A stretch of DNA of 15,694 nucleotides from Halomonas halophila (GCA_002433675.1 DJIP01000301.1:815-16508); one strand, 5' to 3'. Shown: positions 1 through 10,015, numbered from the stretch's first letter. Notes: generated by a model from the sequence alone, not told the origin. Translations and numbers: made by a program.

Positions 1-2491
1 CCCCCTTGATGGTGATCGTCAGGGTTGTCGTGCTGGAATCACCATCGGCGTCAGTGATCTGGTAGGTATAGGTTTCGGTAAGGGTCTCGCCCTTCTGCAG
101 GGCATTGACCATGGCGTTGGTGTTATCCAGCGCATAGACGTAGCTGCCATCGGCATTGAGCGTCAGAGTACCGAAGCTGCCCGCAAGGCCGCTGCCGACG
201 GCACCCCCATCGGCGGATACGGCGACGCCCACCTTCGACACCTTGCTGCCATCGGCGCCTTGACGGTCGTTGCCCAGCACGTTACCGCTCAAGGCAGCGC
301 CATCCTCGCTCACCGCACCGGTATCGGCGGTGGCCGTCGGGGCATCATCGATGATACGAATCGCCAAGGCACCGATGCCCTCGGTGGTATCTCCCTCCAC
401 ATCGGTCACATCGATGGCAAAGCTGTCCTCCGCCGAGCCGCTTGCGTGGTCGGCGGCGGACGTCAGGGTGTAGCGATAGCTCACCGTACCGGTCTTGCGA
501 TCATAGCCCTTGATCGTCAGGGCCCCGTGGATGCCGGTCACCTCGATCGGGGTCGTGGCGCTGGCCTCGAGCTGGGCCAGGGAGATGGAGGTGCCGCCCA
601 GGGTAAGGCTCGCCAGGCTGTCCGCAGGACCCAGCGTAAAGGTGCCATCGTGGGTCAGTCCGGCGCCGTCGGCATCGACCAGACCCGATTCCTTGACCTC
701 GCCATCGACGCCGTCCCCGCCATCACCGAGCCCCGCCACTGACAGGCTGTCATCGACCGCATCGACCGTGATGCTCAGCATGGCGGTGTCGCTGACGCGT
801 CCATCGCTGAGCACATAGGTTACCTTGGGCACGCTGCCATGGTAGTTGGGGGCGGGATCGAAGCGGTAGGAACCATCGGCGTTCAAGGTCAGCTCGCCGA
901 CGCCGGCAATGGTGGCGGTTTCCCCCGCCTTGAAGCTGCCCGTCGCCCCTTCGATGCTGAAGCCCGATACCGACAAGGCATCGCTGTCGATATCGCTGTC
1001 ATTGGCAAGAACACCCTTGTCCTTGCCGACGATCAGCGGCGTGTCCTCCACTGTACTGGCGCTGTCGTCTGACGCCTCGGGCACATCATTGACCGGACTT
1101 ACCTTGACCGTCACCTCCACCTGGGTCTTGCCACCCTCGCCGTCGTCGACCGTTACGCTGAAGGTGATGTCACCATTGACGTTGGCATCCGGTATGAACA
1201 CGAAAGCGCCGGTGTCCTTGTCGAGGGTGACGGTCCCACCTTCGGGCTGAGCGTCCAGGGTAAAGCTCAGGGAGTCATCTTCCGGGTCCTTGCCGACGAT
1301 GGTGCCCGTGGTTTCGGCGTCTTCCGCGCTATAGACGGTAACATCGTCGGCCGTCGGTACGTCGTTGGCCCCCTTGATGGTGATGGTCAGGGTCGCCGAG
1401 CTGGTGTCGCCATCGGCGTCGGTAATCTGATAAGTAAAGGTCTCGGTCAGGGTCTCACCCTTCTGCAGGGCATTGACCGCGGCGTTGGTGTTATCCAGGG
1501 TGTAGAGGTACTTGCCATCGGCCTGCATCAGCAAACTGCCGTAGTCGCCGGCGATGCTACCACCGACCCCACCTGAAGGCGTCGCCTCGCCCTTGCCGAC
1601 CGCGCTGAGCGCACCGCTGTCGGCGGCGCCATCGGCACCCAGGGTGTCATTGGTCACCACATTGCCCGTCAACGAGCTGCCACCGGCAGCGTCCTCGCTG
1701 ACGCTGCCCTTGTCGGCGGTGGCGGCAGGGACGTCGTCGACTACCAGGATGGCCAGCGTACCGGCGTTGGCAGTCGCGTCTCCATCGGTGTCCTTGGTGC
1801 CGATGGTGAAACTGTCCTTGACCGGATCCGAGCCGTGATCTGCAGCCGACGTCAGGGTATAGCGGTAGGACACGGTACCAGTGTCGCTATCAAAGCCGGT
1901 AATTGTCAGATCACCGTAGCGGCCGGTGATGGTGATCGCGTTAGTATCGCAGGCCTCCAGTTCTGCCAGTGATATCTTCGTTACGCCGATAGTCAGGCTA
2001 TCGAGGCTCGTGGCGGGCCCGAGCGTGAAGCTGCCCGAGTGAACACCACCACTGTCAGCGGCGGCCGAGCCACCGGTCAAGGCCGATTCGTTGACGCTGC
2101 CATCGCAACCGTCACTGCCATCCCCCAGATCGCCCAGCGACACGATGTCCTCTACAGAGGCAACCGTAATGGTCAGGGTCGCGCTGGCGGTCCCCCCCTC
2201 GCCGTCGCTGACGGTATAGGTGATCACGGGGACGCTGCCGTTGTAATTGGGTGCTGGAACGAAGGTATAGGAGCCATCGGCGTAGAGCGTTATTCTCCCT
2301 TTGCCAGGAATGTCGGCGGTTTCGCCTGCCTTGAAGCTGCCGGTGAGGTCAGCCACGCTGAAACCGGAGACGACAAGGCTATCTCCATCTACGTCGCTGT
2401 CATTGGCCAGCAGCCCTTCGCTCTTGTCGACGCTGAGCGTCTCGTCTTCCTTGGCACTGCCCTTGTCATTGGCGACGACAGGCGCATCGTT
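1..2491 (-). repeat. Composite cadherin-like / T1SS-143-like / VCBS-like repeat, about two copies
   Basis: The module order cadherin-like, T1SS-143-like, VCBS-like occurs twice, starting at about 2491 and 1090. The end of the VCBS block recurs exactly 1368 bp (456 codons) apart: the cccccttgatggtgat string lies at 1 and 1369, and ccttctgcag at 91 and 1459. Further into the modules the offset drifts by in-frame steps to 1389 and about 1400, showing codon-multiple indels. An extra short cadherin-like domain (about residues 1674-1764) separates the copies. The second copy runs off the window, so more copies are likely outside. Confidence 0.85.
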
Positions 2492-5400
2492 GACATTGGT
2501 CACCGTAATCGTGAGCGTCGAGCTGGCGTATCCTCCGGACCCCTTGAGGGTGTAGCTGATGATCGGCAGTGCTCCGAAAAAGTTCTTCACCGGATCAAAG
2601 CGGTAGGAGCCATCCTTCGACAGCGTCAATTTGCCGAGCACATTGCCGTCGCTGTCCTTGACGGTGTTGACTTGCCCCAGCACCAGAGCGCTGTCGGCCA
2701 CGCCGTCACCGTCGGTGTCGATGGCCGCCGAGGCAATCTCGGTGGCGCCTGCCAGCGTATCGTTGGACAGCAAACCGCTGCCCTTGGCAACCTCCAACGC
2801 CACTTCCTCACTGGTTTCCCCGGCGTCCTCCACCGCCGTCGGAGGATCGATGGTGTCGCGGTAGTCCAGATCGAAACCGGGAGGTGCGGCGTCGCTGCCG
2901 TCAGGCGCGATATCGTTGTCGCTGTCGGACAGCGAGAAGTTGCCGCCTACCAGGTTTTCATCGTTGCTATCGTAGCCATCGTTGGTATCCGATCCCTCGA
3001 AGATGTCGAGCAGGCCATCGCCATCGGTGTCGGCACTGTCACTGATCGACGTCGGCCCATCGTCTCGCTCGGCGATATCCAGCTTGCCGTCGTTGTCGGA
3101 GTCGCTGTCGAGGTAGTCCTTGGTGCCGTCTCGGTCGCTATCGATCGGCTGCAGCCCGACACTGACGGACGCCGCTGCATTGCCAGGTCGAGCATCATAG
3201 GCGTCATCCAGCCCGTCGCCGTCGGCATCGACACCCGTCGGCGCGGTATAGTCCCCGGTGGTCTGGGCTTCGACATTATCGGTAATGCCGTCGTTGTCAC
3301 TGTCGATATCCAGATGATCGGCGATATTATCGTGATCGCTGTCCTTGGTTACGCCGCCGATCCCCAGCCTGACGCAGGCCCCCTTGTTTCCTGCGGTCAC
3401 CTTGCCGCTGGCAGTGGACATGCTGAGGCTCACCTCCTTGACGTCGACGACCCTGACCGCCCAGGGTAGGCCGAACGGGTTGCCGCCGCCTCTAACGCTG
3501 AAGGTGAGCGAGTTCATGTAGACGCCCTGGGCGACGTTCAAGACATTGTTGGGGTCGTAGACCATGATGTAGGCGCCAGGACTCGCCACAGTAAGAACAT
3601 CCCCACTATTAAATGCGTCAGCTCTTTGGTACCTCTTGCTGTTGATGACAAAGTCCACGACGGTATCCATTGTCAGATCTATTGATGCGACCTGGTCACC
3701 GGATGCGGGATAGTTGAAATTGACGGCACCGGGATCCTGGCCATAGCTAAGGCTGCCTGAGGTAGTCTCGGCGGTGAATTTGATGGTTGTTTTCTCTTTA
3801 TCTGTTGCCGTGTAAGTAAAATCTGGAATCTTGTCGTTGGCAATATTGGTCGTATCGAATGAAAGTCGTATGGAGACATCCTTTCCTTCAGCGGAATCCA
3901 GGATGCCATCATTATCCTTGTCGATATCATCATTATCCATGACACCGTCGCCGTCACCATCGGCGGCAGGATTTTCCCGGTAGTCAAGATCGACGACAAG
4001 AGGCTTCGCGCCCTTGCCGTCCGTTGGTACATCATCGTCTGAGTCTGACAGTGCAAAGCCTGCTTGCGTAATATTTTCATCGTTGGCGTCAAAGCCATCA
4101 TTGGCATCCACACCCTCGAAGATATCGAGCAGGCCATCATGATCGGTATCGGTTGCGTCCGTGATGGATGAGGTACCATCGTCGCGCTCAGCGATGTCCA
4201 GCTTGCCGTCATTATCGGAGTCGCTATCGCGGTAGTCTGCCGTACCGTCCCTTTCGCTATCGACCGGCGCCAGCCCCTTGCTGGCGCCCGCAGTGGTATC
4301 GGCGGTGGCGGCGTCGTAGACGTCGTCCAGACCGTCCTTGTCTCTATCTACGCCGCCGGGCGCTACGTAATCGCTGGTGGCCTGGGCCTCCACATTGTCG
4401 GTGATACCGTCGTTGTCGCTATCGAGGTCCAGGGAATCGACGATATTGTCGTTGTCGGAATCTGCGTATACGCCGCCGATCAGCACGCGCATGGCGCCCG
4501 CACCATTTACGCTATTGTAATGGTGAGCGGTATTCTCCATGTTCAGGGTCAGTTGCTTTACGCCAACGATCCGTATGGACCAGGACCTGGTTTTGGCATC
4601 CACCTTCGTCTTGTCGTGAAAATCCAGCGGACCAAGATAGACTCCGGAGTCGATATCCAATTCATTTTTTGGGTCATCCACGATTATCATGGCACCGGGA
4701 CAGTCGATGGTCACAACATCCTTGTAATCCAGCAGTGGCCCTCCGAGCCCGTATTTTGCCTTGATCACAAAATCAACAAAGTTATCAGAGGTAAAGGTGA
4801 TCGATGTTGACCCCGATGTCGTATTTGGATACTCAAACCTGAATTCTCCCGGAGTATCGCCAGCGGTAAATTTTCCGTCAACGCTTGACTCCAGCTTGAC
4901 GGCCGTACCGTTGTAGTCGATATCGGGAAACTTACCCGTTGTTCCGATGTTTCCACTATTGAAACCGGCCAACTTCGAACCATCATATCCATCATTGGCA
5001 TCGATGATGCCGTCGTTGTCGTCATCGATATCGACATGATTCATCACACCATCGCCATCGGTATCGAGACGAGCACTATCGCGAAAATCCAGGTCGGCGA
5101 ACCCCGCCACCGCACTTGCGCCATCGGCGCTGAGATCATTATCGCTATCCGCGAGGCTAAAATTGCCACCCGAGACCTGCTCATCGTTGACGTCGAAACC
5201 GTCGTCCTTGTCGCTACCCTCGAAGATGTCCAGCAGGCCATCGCCGTCGGTATCGCTCCTGTCGGTGATTCGCGAAGGAGCACTATCGCCACGTTCGGCG
5301 ATATCGTGGATACCGTCCTCATCGCTGTCGACGTCAACGATATCGGCTGTATCATCCTTGTCGGTATCCACCGGGACCAGACCACCACTTCCCGCTACCG

Positions 5401-6382
5401 ATCCATCCGCACTGTCCTTGTCGTAAGCATCGTTCAGGCCATCACCATCGGCGTCGATTCCACCCGGGGCGATATAGTCGCCGGTAGCTAGGGCCTCGAC
5501 GTTGTCGGTGATACCGTCGTTGTCGCTGTCCAGGTCCTGCTGGTCGATGATGCCGTCACCGTCACTGTCACGCACACCGCCGACAGCGATACGCAGCGCG
5601 CCTCCGAGGGCATCGCCATCCTCTGACGCCGGTGTCTTCATGGCCACGCTGACCTGCTGGACGTTGACTACGCGGATCGACCACGCCTGATCGTAGGCGT
5701 CGTGGTGACTGTGCTTGACCGAAAAGGTGATGCTGTCTGCAAAGATTCCTGCGGTGGCCTCCAGCTGGCCCTCGGGATCATCGACAATAATTACGGCTCC
5801 CGGACTGGAGATAGTGATCTTGTCCGGAAAATCGAGCCAATGTCCTTCGCTCCCCAGCTTCGAGGTGATGACAAAGTCCACCGGAGCATCGGCCGTCAGG
5901 CTCACCGAGGCCTCTCCGTCCTCGTCACAGGTGAAATCGATCTCGCCACTGTCGTCGATGGCTTTGACGCTGCCGGTGTGGCTGACATCGAACGATACGG
6001 TCGTGCCGTTAAGCTCAAGATCGGCCACCTCGTCGCTACCGATGGAACTGGTGCCCAGCCCTGCACCATCACTGGCTTCACGTTCGTTGGTGTCGACCAC
6101 GCCGTCGTTGTCGTCATCGATATCATCGCTATCGGCGACACCGTCTCCGTCGCTATCCTTGCCGGCGTCCCGACTCGCCGACTGTTCCGAAGCCACCGCA
6201 GAAAGCGCATGGGTCAGGGCGTCACTGGATTCAGCGCTGTTTTCTGATGCCGCAGCGCCTTCGCTTCCGGCCGGCGCCGTCTGGTCGGCGTGCTGATCCA
6301 CCGCCTTTACCGTAGCCACGCCTGCGGCGTCCAGCAGTACACGGGATTCGAGTTCACGAAACAGCAGGTCATCCTTGGACAT
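1..6382 (-). CDS. Giant LEPR-XLL-type repetitive surface protein / adhesin, partial at its C-terminal end
   Basis: The frame stays open from an ATG at 6382 to the window edge, giving 2127 codons with no stop. The start is set by AAGGAG six bases upstream. There is no Sec signal peptide. Residues 11-21 read [11 protein letters not shown], a LEPR-XLL-like motif, followed by an Ala/Ser/Glu-rich linker to about residue 74. Residues 75-1176 are three ~365-residue units of DxDxDGxxD calcium-binding repeats (thrombospondin type 3-like) flanking a beta-rich domain I do not recognise. Then come cadherin-like domains (about 1178-1297, 1298-1409, 1674-1764, 1765-1872), two T1SS-143-like domains (about 1410-1550, 1873-2000) and two VCBS-like domains (about 1550-1673, 2000 to the edge). 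The composition is Asp-rich, as in calcium-stiffened adhesins exported to the cell surface. The gene lies 69 bp behind the M50-HlyD gene in the same operon. An adhesin or biofilm role is inferred from domain architecture. The missing C-terminus could hold more repeats or a type 1 secretion signal. Confidence 0.93.
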   Translation of the reverse strand, partial: MSKDDLLFRELESRVLLDAAGVATVKAVDQHADQTAPAGSEGAAASENSAESSDALTHALSAVASEQSASRDAGKDSDGDGVADSDDIDDDNDGVVDTNEREASDGAGLGTSSIGSDEVADLELNGTTVSFDVSHTGSVKAIDDSGEIDFTCDEDGEASVSLTADAPVDFVITSKLGSEGHWLDFPDKITISSPGAVIIVDDPEGQLEATAGIFADSITFSVKHSHHDAYDQAWSIRVVNVQQVSVAMKTPASEDGDALGGALRIAVGGVRDSDGDGIIDQQDLDSDNDGITDNVEALATGDYIAPGGIDADGDGLNDAYDKDSADGSVAGSGGLVPVDTDKDDTADIVDVDSDEDGIHDIAERGDSAPSRITDRSDTDGDGLLDIFEGSDKDDGFDVNDEQVSGGNFSLADSDNDLSADGASAVAGFADLDFRDSARLDTDGDGVMNHVDIDDDNDGIIDANDGYDGSKLAGFNSGNIGTTGKFPDIDYNGTAVKLESSVDGKFTAGDTPGEFRFEYPNTTSGSTSITFTSDNFVDFVIKAKYGLGGPLLDYKDVVTIDCPGAMIIVDDPKNELDIDSGVYLGPLDFHDKTKVDAKTRSWSIRIVGVKQLTLNMENTAHHYNSVNGAGAMRVLIGGVYADSDNDNIVDSLDLDSDNDGITDNVEAQATSDYVAPGGVDRDKDGLDDVYDAATADTTAGASKGLAPVDSERDGTADYRDSDSDNDGKLDIAERDDGTSSITDATDTDHDGLLDIFEGVDANDGFDANDENITQAGFALSDSDDDVPTDGKGAKPLVVDLDYRENPAADGDGDGVMDNDDIDKDNDGILDSAEGKDVSIRLSFDTTNIANDKIPDFTYTATDKEKTTIKFTAETTSGSLSYGQDPGAVNFNYPASGDQVASIDLTMDTVVDFVINSKRYQRADAFNSGDVLTVASPGAYIMVYDPNNVLNVAQGVYMNSLTFSVRGGGNPFGLPWAVRVVDVKEVSLSMSTASGKVTAGNKGACVRLGIGGVTKDSDHDNIADHLDIDSDNDGITDNVEAQTTGDYTAPTGVDADGDGLDDAYDARPGNAAASVSVGLQPIDSDRDGTKDYLDSDSDNDGKLDIAERDDGPTSISDSADTDGDGLLDIFEGSDTNDGYDSNDENLVGGNFSLSDSDNDIAPDGSDAAPPGFDLDYRDTIDPPTAVEDAGETSEEVALEVAKGSGLLSNDTLAGATEIASAAIDTDGDGVADSALVLGQVNTVKDSDGNVLGKLTLSKDGSYRFDPVKNFFGALPIISYTLKGSGGYASSTLTITVTNVNDAPVVANDKGSAKEDETLSVDKSEGLLANDSDVDGDSLVVSGFSVADLTGSFKAGETADIPGKGRITLYADGSYTFVPAPNYNGSVPVITYTVSDGEGGTASATLTITVASVEDIVSLGDLGDGSDGCDGSVNESALTGGSAAADSGGVHSGSFTLGPATSLDSLTIGVTKISLAELEACDTNAITITGRYGDLTITGFDSDTGTVSYRYTLTSAADHGSDPVKDSFTIGTKDTDGDATANAGTLAILVVDDVPAATADKGSVSEDAAGGSSLTGNVVTNDTLGADGAADSGALSAVGKGEATPSGGVGGSIAGDYGSLLMQADGKYLYTLDNTNAAVNALQKGETLTETFTYQITDADGDTSSATLTITIKGANDVPTADDVTVYSAEDAETTGTIVGKDPEDDSLSFTLDAQPEGGTVTLDKDTGAFVFIPDANVNGDITFSVTVDDGEGGKTQVEVTVKVSPVNDVPEASDDSASTVEDTPLIVGKDKGVLANDSDIDSDALSVSGFSIEGATGSFKAGETATIAGVGELTLNADGSYRFDPAPNYHGSVPKVTYVLSDGRVSDTAMLSITVDAVDDSLSVAGLGDGGDGVDGEVKESGLVDADGAGLTHDGTFTLGPADSLASLTLGGTSISLAQLEASATTPIEVTGIHGALTIKGYDRKTGTVSYRYTLTSAADHASGSAEDSFAIDVTDVEGDTTEGIGALAIRIIDDAPTATADTGAVSEDGAALSGNVLGNDRQGADGSKVSKVGVAVSADGGAVGSGLAGSFGTLTLNADGSYVYALDNTNAMVNALQKGETLTETYTYQITDADGDSSTTTLTITIKG
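2855..6160 (-). repeat. Three tandem ~1.1-kb coding units (calcium repeats around an unrecognised beta domain)
   Basis: The units begin at about residues 75, 439 and 807 (positions 6160, 5068 and 3964), spaced by about 363 and 368 codons. Each has the order [16 protein letters not shown], then a ~160-residue beta-rich domain ending in SPGA-I-VDDP, a W(S/A)(I/V)R(I/V)V strand and (I/V)GGV. A long Asp-rich tail follows with conserved [29 protein letters not shown] and NDE(N/Q) blocks. The tails are better conserved than the beta domains. The third unit's beta domain replaces VDD by VYD. Confidence 0.88.
6320..6352 (-). other. LEPR-XLL-like N-terminal motif of the giant protein (residues 11-21)
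   Basis: The encoded [11 protein letters not shown] follows the pattern LE-x-R-x-LL/LF-D-A-A found near the N-terminus of many very long repeat proteins of proteobacteria and planctomycetes (family knowledge, from memory). A short polar stretch with FRE precedes it and an Ala-rich linker follows. The protein lacks a classical signal peptide and its operon encodes a membrane protease. The motif is therefore a reasonable candidate for a targeting or processing leader, but that role is inferred. Confidence 0.65.
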
Positions 6383-6388
6383 TGTCTT

Positions 6389-6394
6389 CTCCTT
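6389..6394 (-). promoter_or_regulatory. Ribosome binding site of the giant protein gene
   Basis: AAGGAG lies six bases before the ATG at 6382, close to the ideal anti-16S match and spacing. It fixes the start of the giant frame and suggests efficient translation independent of the upstream gene, unlike the coupled genes further up the operon. Confidence 0.85.
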
Positions 6395-6451
6395 CCCTTG
6401 GCATCAGTTCTGGCGAGCGCATCGGTGCGCCCTGGGGAGTGTCTTTCGAGG

Positions 6452-8587
6452 TCAGGCGCTCCACTCGCGCACCAGGACCTGGGCGATGCGTCGTGCCGCC
6501 TTGACCGCCAGGCTGACGGGCTCACCGTTCAATCGAATCTCTCCACGCAGCTCGGTCAGCGGGGGAACCTGCGGACGCCCTGTCAGGGCAGTCACCTCGA
6601 AGGCCGCTTGTTCCGGGATGGCTCTGCCCTTATCAAGCCTGGACGCTACCGGGCCGCCATACACCGATGCCAACAGGCCTTCGTCCAGGTAGGACGATGC
6701 AGCCGACGCGATGCTGGACAGCTGCATGCTGATAGGCTTCAGACGACGCTGATCGTCAACGAACTCACAGGTATCGCCGGGAGCTACCAAACGCAGATCG
6801 TCGCTGTCCAGATAGCCCCTGGCCTCGAGCGCGGTGGATGACGCCACCAACGCCAACTGGGTGTCGACGCCGACCCAACGCCCGGGGTGCAGCGGACGCG
6901 CCATTTCGACCACGACACCATCGATGGCCGCGACCACCTCCAGCTGCTGCTGGGTGCGTTTCAGACCCGACAGTCGCTCTCGCTCCATTTCCTGCTGGCT
7001 GGCAAGCACCAGGCTCTGAGACAGGTCTTCGCTGTCGGCACTGCGACGATCGAGCCGCCGCCCCACCAGGGCCAGCCGTTCCTGTGTGGTGCGCTGCATC
7101 TGTTCGAGCTCTGGTGCCACCAGCGTCATCAGCACTTGCCCCCGCTGCACGACCTCGCCGACCTCGACCAGAACGTGACTTACCCTGGCGGGCCTCGGCG
7201 CATAGGACGGCGCCTGTCGGGCGGCGCCAAGCACTGCGGGGATACGCACCTGATGGGGCAATGGCAGAGCAAGAAAGCCGGCCAGCAGTGCTAGCACCAG
7301 CGCAGCGCCCAGTGCGCGCCAGCCGGTATCGCGTCTTCGCGTCCACCACACCTTGAGTTCGCGCAGGACCGGCAGCGCGATGAAGCAGGCCACTTCCACG
7401 GAAAATAACAGCACCCCGAGAAGCTTGAAGAAGAGGTGATAGACCACCAGGGCGATACCCAGGAAAAGAAAGAATCGATAGGTCCAGACGGCAAAGGCGT
7501 AGACGATCAAAAGTCGGCGTCGAGCTACCGGCATTGACTCTGGGACAGCATCGCCGAACCCAAATAGCGACTCTCTCAACCACCAGCGTCCCATGGCAAA
7601 GGCCCGCTCCTGCAGGTTGGCCACGCCAACCAGATCACTGAACAGGTAGTAGCCGTCGAACCGCATCAGCGGGTTCAGGTTCACCGCCAGACTCATTACC
7701 CAGCCGGTGGTGGCCAGAGCAAAGGCCACGAAGCGCAGTGCGCCATCGGGCAGAAACACCCAGGCCAGGGTGGCGTAAACGGCAATGATCAGCTCTACCG
7801 CCACCCCGGCCAGATCAATCAGGACACGCTTGCGACGAGAGGAAAGGCGCCAGGCATCGGTGGTGTCGGTGAACAGCACCGGCATCATCACGATCAAGGC
7901 CACCCCCATGCTGCCGACTCGGACCCCCTGTCGAGTGGCGCAGAAGCCGTGGCCCAGTTCATGCAGGGTCTTGACCAGTGCAAGACTCCCGCCAAACGCC
8001 ACCACACCGGCAACACTGAACATATCCGGCAGCGTGGTGAGAAAGCTCTCCCACTGGCGCGAGACCAGATACCCGCCGCCGATCGCCATCAGCAACGTCA
8101 ACAGCCAGAAGGTACGGGAGAAGAAGATCCCGACCCAGGGCAGCCAGCGCTGAAGTGCGCGTGCTGGATGAACCAACGGAATCCTCACGAACAGATAGTG
8201 ATGCAGCAGCCAGCTCCACCAGCTCGGTCGGCGTGCACAATGTAGTCGCCACGCCTTTCGGTAGCTGTGGTTCGGCCGGCAGGCCAGCAGGTCATGCTGA
8301 TCGAGAAATGCGATCAATCGCTCGATGTCCTGTTGGCTGACATCATCGATTCCCTCGATATGCAGTCTTGCCAGGAGCGCTTCCTGGGTACCTTCCCCCC
8401 AGTGGTTCAATACCGCCACCACCCGGTGTTCCACCTCGAAGAACCGATTGGCCAGGGGGTCATGAATCTTCCAGCGACGAGACCCGACGCCCTCCGCGCC
8501 ACCCGCTATCAGCTCCAGGTCCTGGCGCAGCGGGGGCAGTGGTTTCACTCCATCGCCTGCTTCGGGGGTACCGGCATCGTGGTCCAT
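6452..8587 (-). CDS. PqqD-like / M50 zinc metalloprotease / HlyD-like fusion membrane protein
   Basis: The protein has 711 residues. Residues about 36-102 resemble a PqqD-type winged-helix domain, the fold RiPP systems use to bind leader peptides. Residues about 150-440 form a polytopic membrane region with 7-8 hydrophobic segments. It contains the zinc site HELGH (209-213) and the second M50 signature NPLMRFDGYY (305-314), so the protease centre looks intact. Residues about 455-590 form a lipoyl/barrel-sandwich HlyD-like domain split by a helical stretch (about 491-550), then an adaptor-type beta domain. The gene starts 3 bp after the upstream adaptor gene's stop, with AGGA nine bases before the ATG, and precedes the giant adhesin gene by 69 bp. 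It occupies the place where type 1 loci normally encode the ABC transporter. Proteolysis or gating of the adhesin's N-terminus is inferred. Confidence 0.88.
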   Translation of the reverse strand: MDHDAGTPEAGDGVKPLPPLRQDLELIAGGAEGVGSRRWKIHDPLANRFFEVEHRVVAVLNHWGEGTQEALLARLHIEGIDDVSQQDIERLIAFLDQHDLLACRPNHSYRKAWRLHCARRPSWWSWLLHHYLFVRIPLVHPARALQRWLPWVGIFFSRTFWLLTLLMAIGGGYLVSRQWESFLTTLPDMFSVAGVVAFGGSLALVKTLHELGHGFCATRQGVRVGSMGVALIVMMPVLFTDTTDAWRLSSRRKRVLIDLAGVAVELIIAVYATLAWVFLPDGALRFVAFALATTGWVMSLAVNLNPLMRFDGYYLFSDLVGVANLQERAFAMGRWWLRESLFGFGDAVPESMPVARRRLLIVYAFAVWTYRFFLFLGIALVVYHLFFKLLGVLLFSVEVACFIALPVLRELKVWWTRRRDTGWRALGAALVLALLAGFLALPLPHQVRIPAVLGAARQAPSYAPRPARVSHVLVEVGEVVQRGQVLMTLVAPELEQMQRTTQERLALVGRRLDRRSADSEDLSQSLVLASQQEMERERLSGLKRTQQQLEVVAAIDGVVVEMARPLHPGRWVGVDTQLALVASSTALEARGYLDSDDLRLVAPGDTCEFVDDQRRLKPISMQLSSIASAASSYLDEGLLASVYGGPVASRLDKGRAIPEQAAFEVTALTGRPQVPPLTELRGEIRLNGEPVSLAVKAARRIAQVLVREWSA

Positions 8588-8590
8588 GAT

Positions 8591-10015
8591 TCACAATCCT
8601 GTGAGCTGACGAGCAGCAACGAGGGGACGACGAAACAGGTAGTAAAACAGCGATACCGGGGCGCCCTGGATTCTGGCCGTTCCCCTGAGCCCCATGCGCG
8701 GACTCCTGCCATCGTGGGTTTTCGGCGTAGCCAGCACCTCGAATCTGGCGACCCCGCTGGCATCCGGAACAGCTTTGTAAGACGCCCGTTCGAGTGATGC
8801 CTCCAGGGGGTCCAGCGGCGCCGCATCCAGAAAGACACTTACCTTGGCTCCGGCAACAAGATTGACCGCATCGGCCGCGGCGACGTCCAGTCTGAAGGCG
8901 ATCGACGTCGCGTCGGCCACCTGCATCAAGGACTCCCCCACCTTGACCGGTCGACCGACCCAATCCTGCGGATCACCGTAGAGTGCAACGCCGGAACGTT
9001 CGGCCCGGATGACCGCTTCACCCAGCCGCTGTCGGGCATAGTCACGTTCGGCCTCCGCCAGCCGCAACTCGCTCTGGGCGGTAGCCAGTTCACGTTTGGC
9101 CTCCGCACGTGAGATCGCCGCCTGCTGGAGCCGCAAGGCACGAGACCGAGCGACCTGGACCTTGCGTTCGGCGACTTCGAAGTCGTTTCTCAAGCCAAGA
9201 TCCACCAGTTGCACCAGTGGATCACCGCGCGATACCCGCGCGCCCGGTGCCACCAGAATCTTCTCGACCACGCCTGCCAGAGGCGCAGCCACCACGAAGG
9301 GGGCCTGGGGTATCACTTCCGCCGGCGCAAGCACCGACAAGGGCACCCTGACCATGGCCAGCGCGGTCACCAGGCCGACACTCACCAAGGCAGCTAACCA
9401 GGGGCCCTTGCGTTTCCACGCATGCAGGTTGCGTCGACTCCCGAGCAGAGCACAGACACCGTGGCCATAGGCGTTGGCGAGACGTCGCGCCAATGTCAGA
9501 TGCGCCTCCTCCCAGGGCGAACGTCGCACCAGCAACCAGCCGGCTCCGATACAACGTCCCCCCTGTGTCAGCGGTACCCAGAGTCCATGCCCGGTCATTG
9601 GCAAAACACCATCACTCCCCGGCTCGATCCGAACATCCAGACACCGGGGCTCGCTCCCCGACTCTGCTCCAAGCCGGCAAACCAGCCGCTCATAGTCACG
9701 TACCAGAGCGCTGTCCCGGGCCGGTCGGCTGACGCCTCCCACCGCCTGCACCCGCCAGCGCCTTCCACCACCGCGACTCAGCACCAGAGACTGATCGGCA
9801 TCCAGCAGGCCATGCCCCTCGTTGGCCAGATGGCACCACAACTGATCGAAACTGTTGCACTGGCGCAACTCCCCTTCGACACGCAGCAGCCTGATTGCCC
9901 CCGCCTGCACCCCACCTTCGGACGCTGCTTGCCTGGCGTCACCCGTGGGGGACGGACTACCCTCGATGCGCACCCCTTCGGGCACCGCCGGAAGACAGCC
10001 TGGTACGAGCGTCAT
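8591..10015 (-). CDS. Inner-membrane HlyD-family adaptor with a cytoplasmic GAF-like N-terminal domain
   Basis: The protein has 474 residues. Residues about 40-195 have the length and alternating strand/helix pattern of a GAF-like domain (LWVPLTQGGRCIGAGWLLV at 145-163), a weak but typical look. A single membrane segment follows at about 204-222, preceded by a basic cluster, so the N-terminal domain should be cytoplasmic. The rest is HlyD-like: a first lipoyl half at about 238-272, a short helical hairpin at about 275-335, a second half at about 338-370 and a beta-barrel domain to the end. The C-terminal FYYLFRRPL resembles the tail of HlyD-type adaptors. Its ATG overlaps the stop of the upstream adaptor gene (ATGA), implying translational coupling. 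Ordinary HlyD proteins have only a short cytoplasmic tail, so the added sensor-like domain is unusual. Confidence 0.85.
   Translation of the reverse strand: MTLVPGCLPAVPEGVRIEGSPSPTGDARQAASEGGVQAGAIRLLRVEGELRQCNSFDQLWCHLANEGHGLLDADQSLVLSRGGGRRWRVQAVGGVSRPARDSALVRDYERLVCRLGAESGSEPRCLDVRIEPGSDGVLPMTGHGLWVPLTQGGRCIGAGWLLVRRSPWEEAHLTLARRLANAYGHGVCALLGSRRNLHAWKRKGPWLAALVSVGLVTALAMVRVPLSVLAPAEVIPQAPFVVAAPLAGVVEKILVAPGARVSRGDPLVQLVDLGLRNDFEVAERKVQVARSRALRLQQAAISRAEAKRELATAQSELRLAEAERDYARQRLGEAVIRAERSGVALYGDPQDWVGRPVKVGESLMQVADATSIAFRLDVAAADAVNLVAGAKVSVFLDAAPLDPLEASLERASYKAVPDASGVARFEVLATPKTHDGRSPRMGLRGTARIQGAPVSLFYYLFRRPLVAARQLTGL

Noticed and set aside
655..740. RTX calcium nonapeptide array
   Set aside because: Gly/Asp-rich text such as [10 protein letters not shown] occurs between domains but not as tandem GGxGxDxLx nonapeptides. 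A true RTX block may lie past the left edge.
260..1838. Other plus-strand frames rich in Ser/Pro/Leu
   Set aside because: They are antisense shadows of the cadherin/VCBS repeats. The same pattern repeats with the repeat period, as expected for shadows.
2039..3469. Long plus-strand open frame of 476 codons
   Set aside because: It lies antisense to the giant gene. Its Val/Ile/Gly/Asp-rich content is the reverse complement of Asp-rich repeats, there is no ribosome site, and the minus-strand frame is open for more than 6 kb with clear domains.
6320..6331. DAAG at residues 18-21 as a LapG-type cleavage site (LapA retention system)
   Set aside because: LapG sites are typically TAAG or PAAG about 100 residues in, behind a retention module. 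No lapD or lapG gene is in the window, and the tetrapeptide is part of the LEPR-XLL-like motif.
1..6382. CRISPR array or satellite DNA as an explanation of the strong repetition
   Set aside because: The repeats are long, imperfect, multiples of three and fully coding, with no short identical direct repeats separated by unique spacers.
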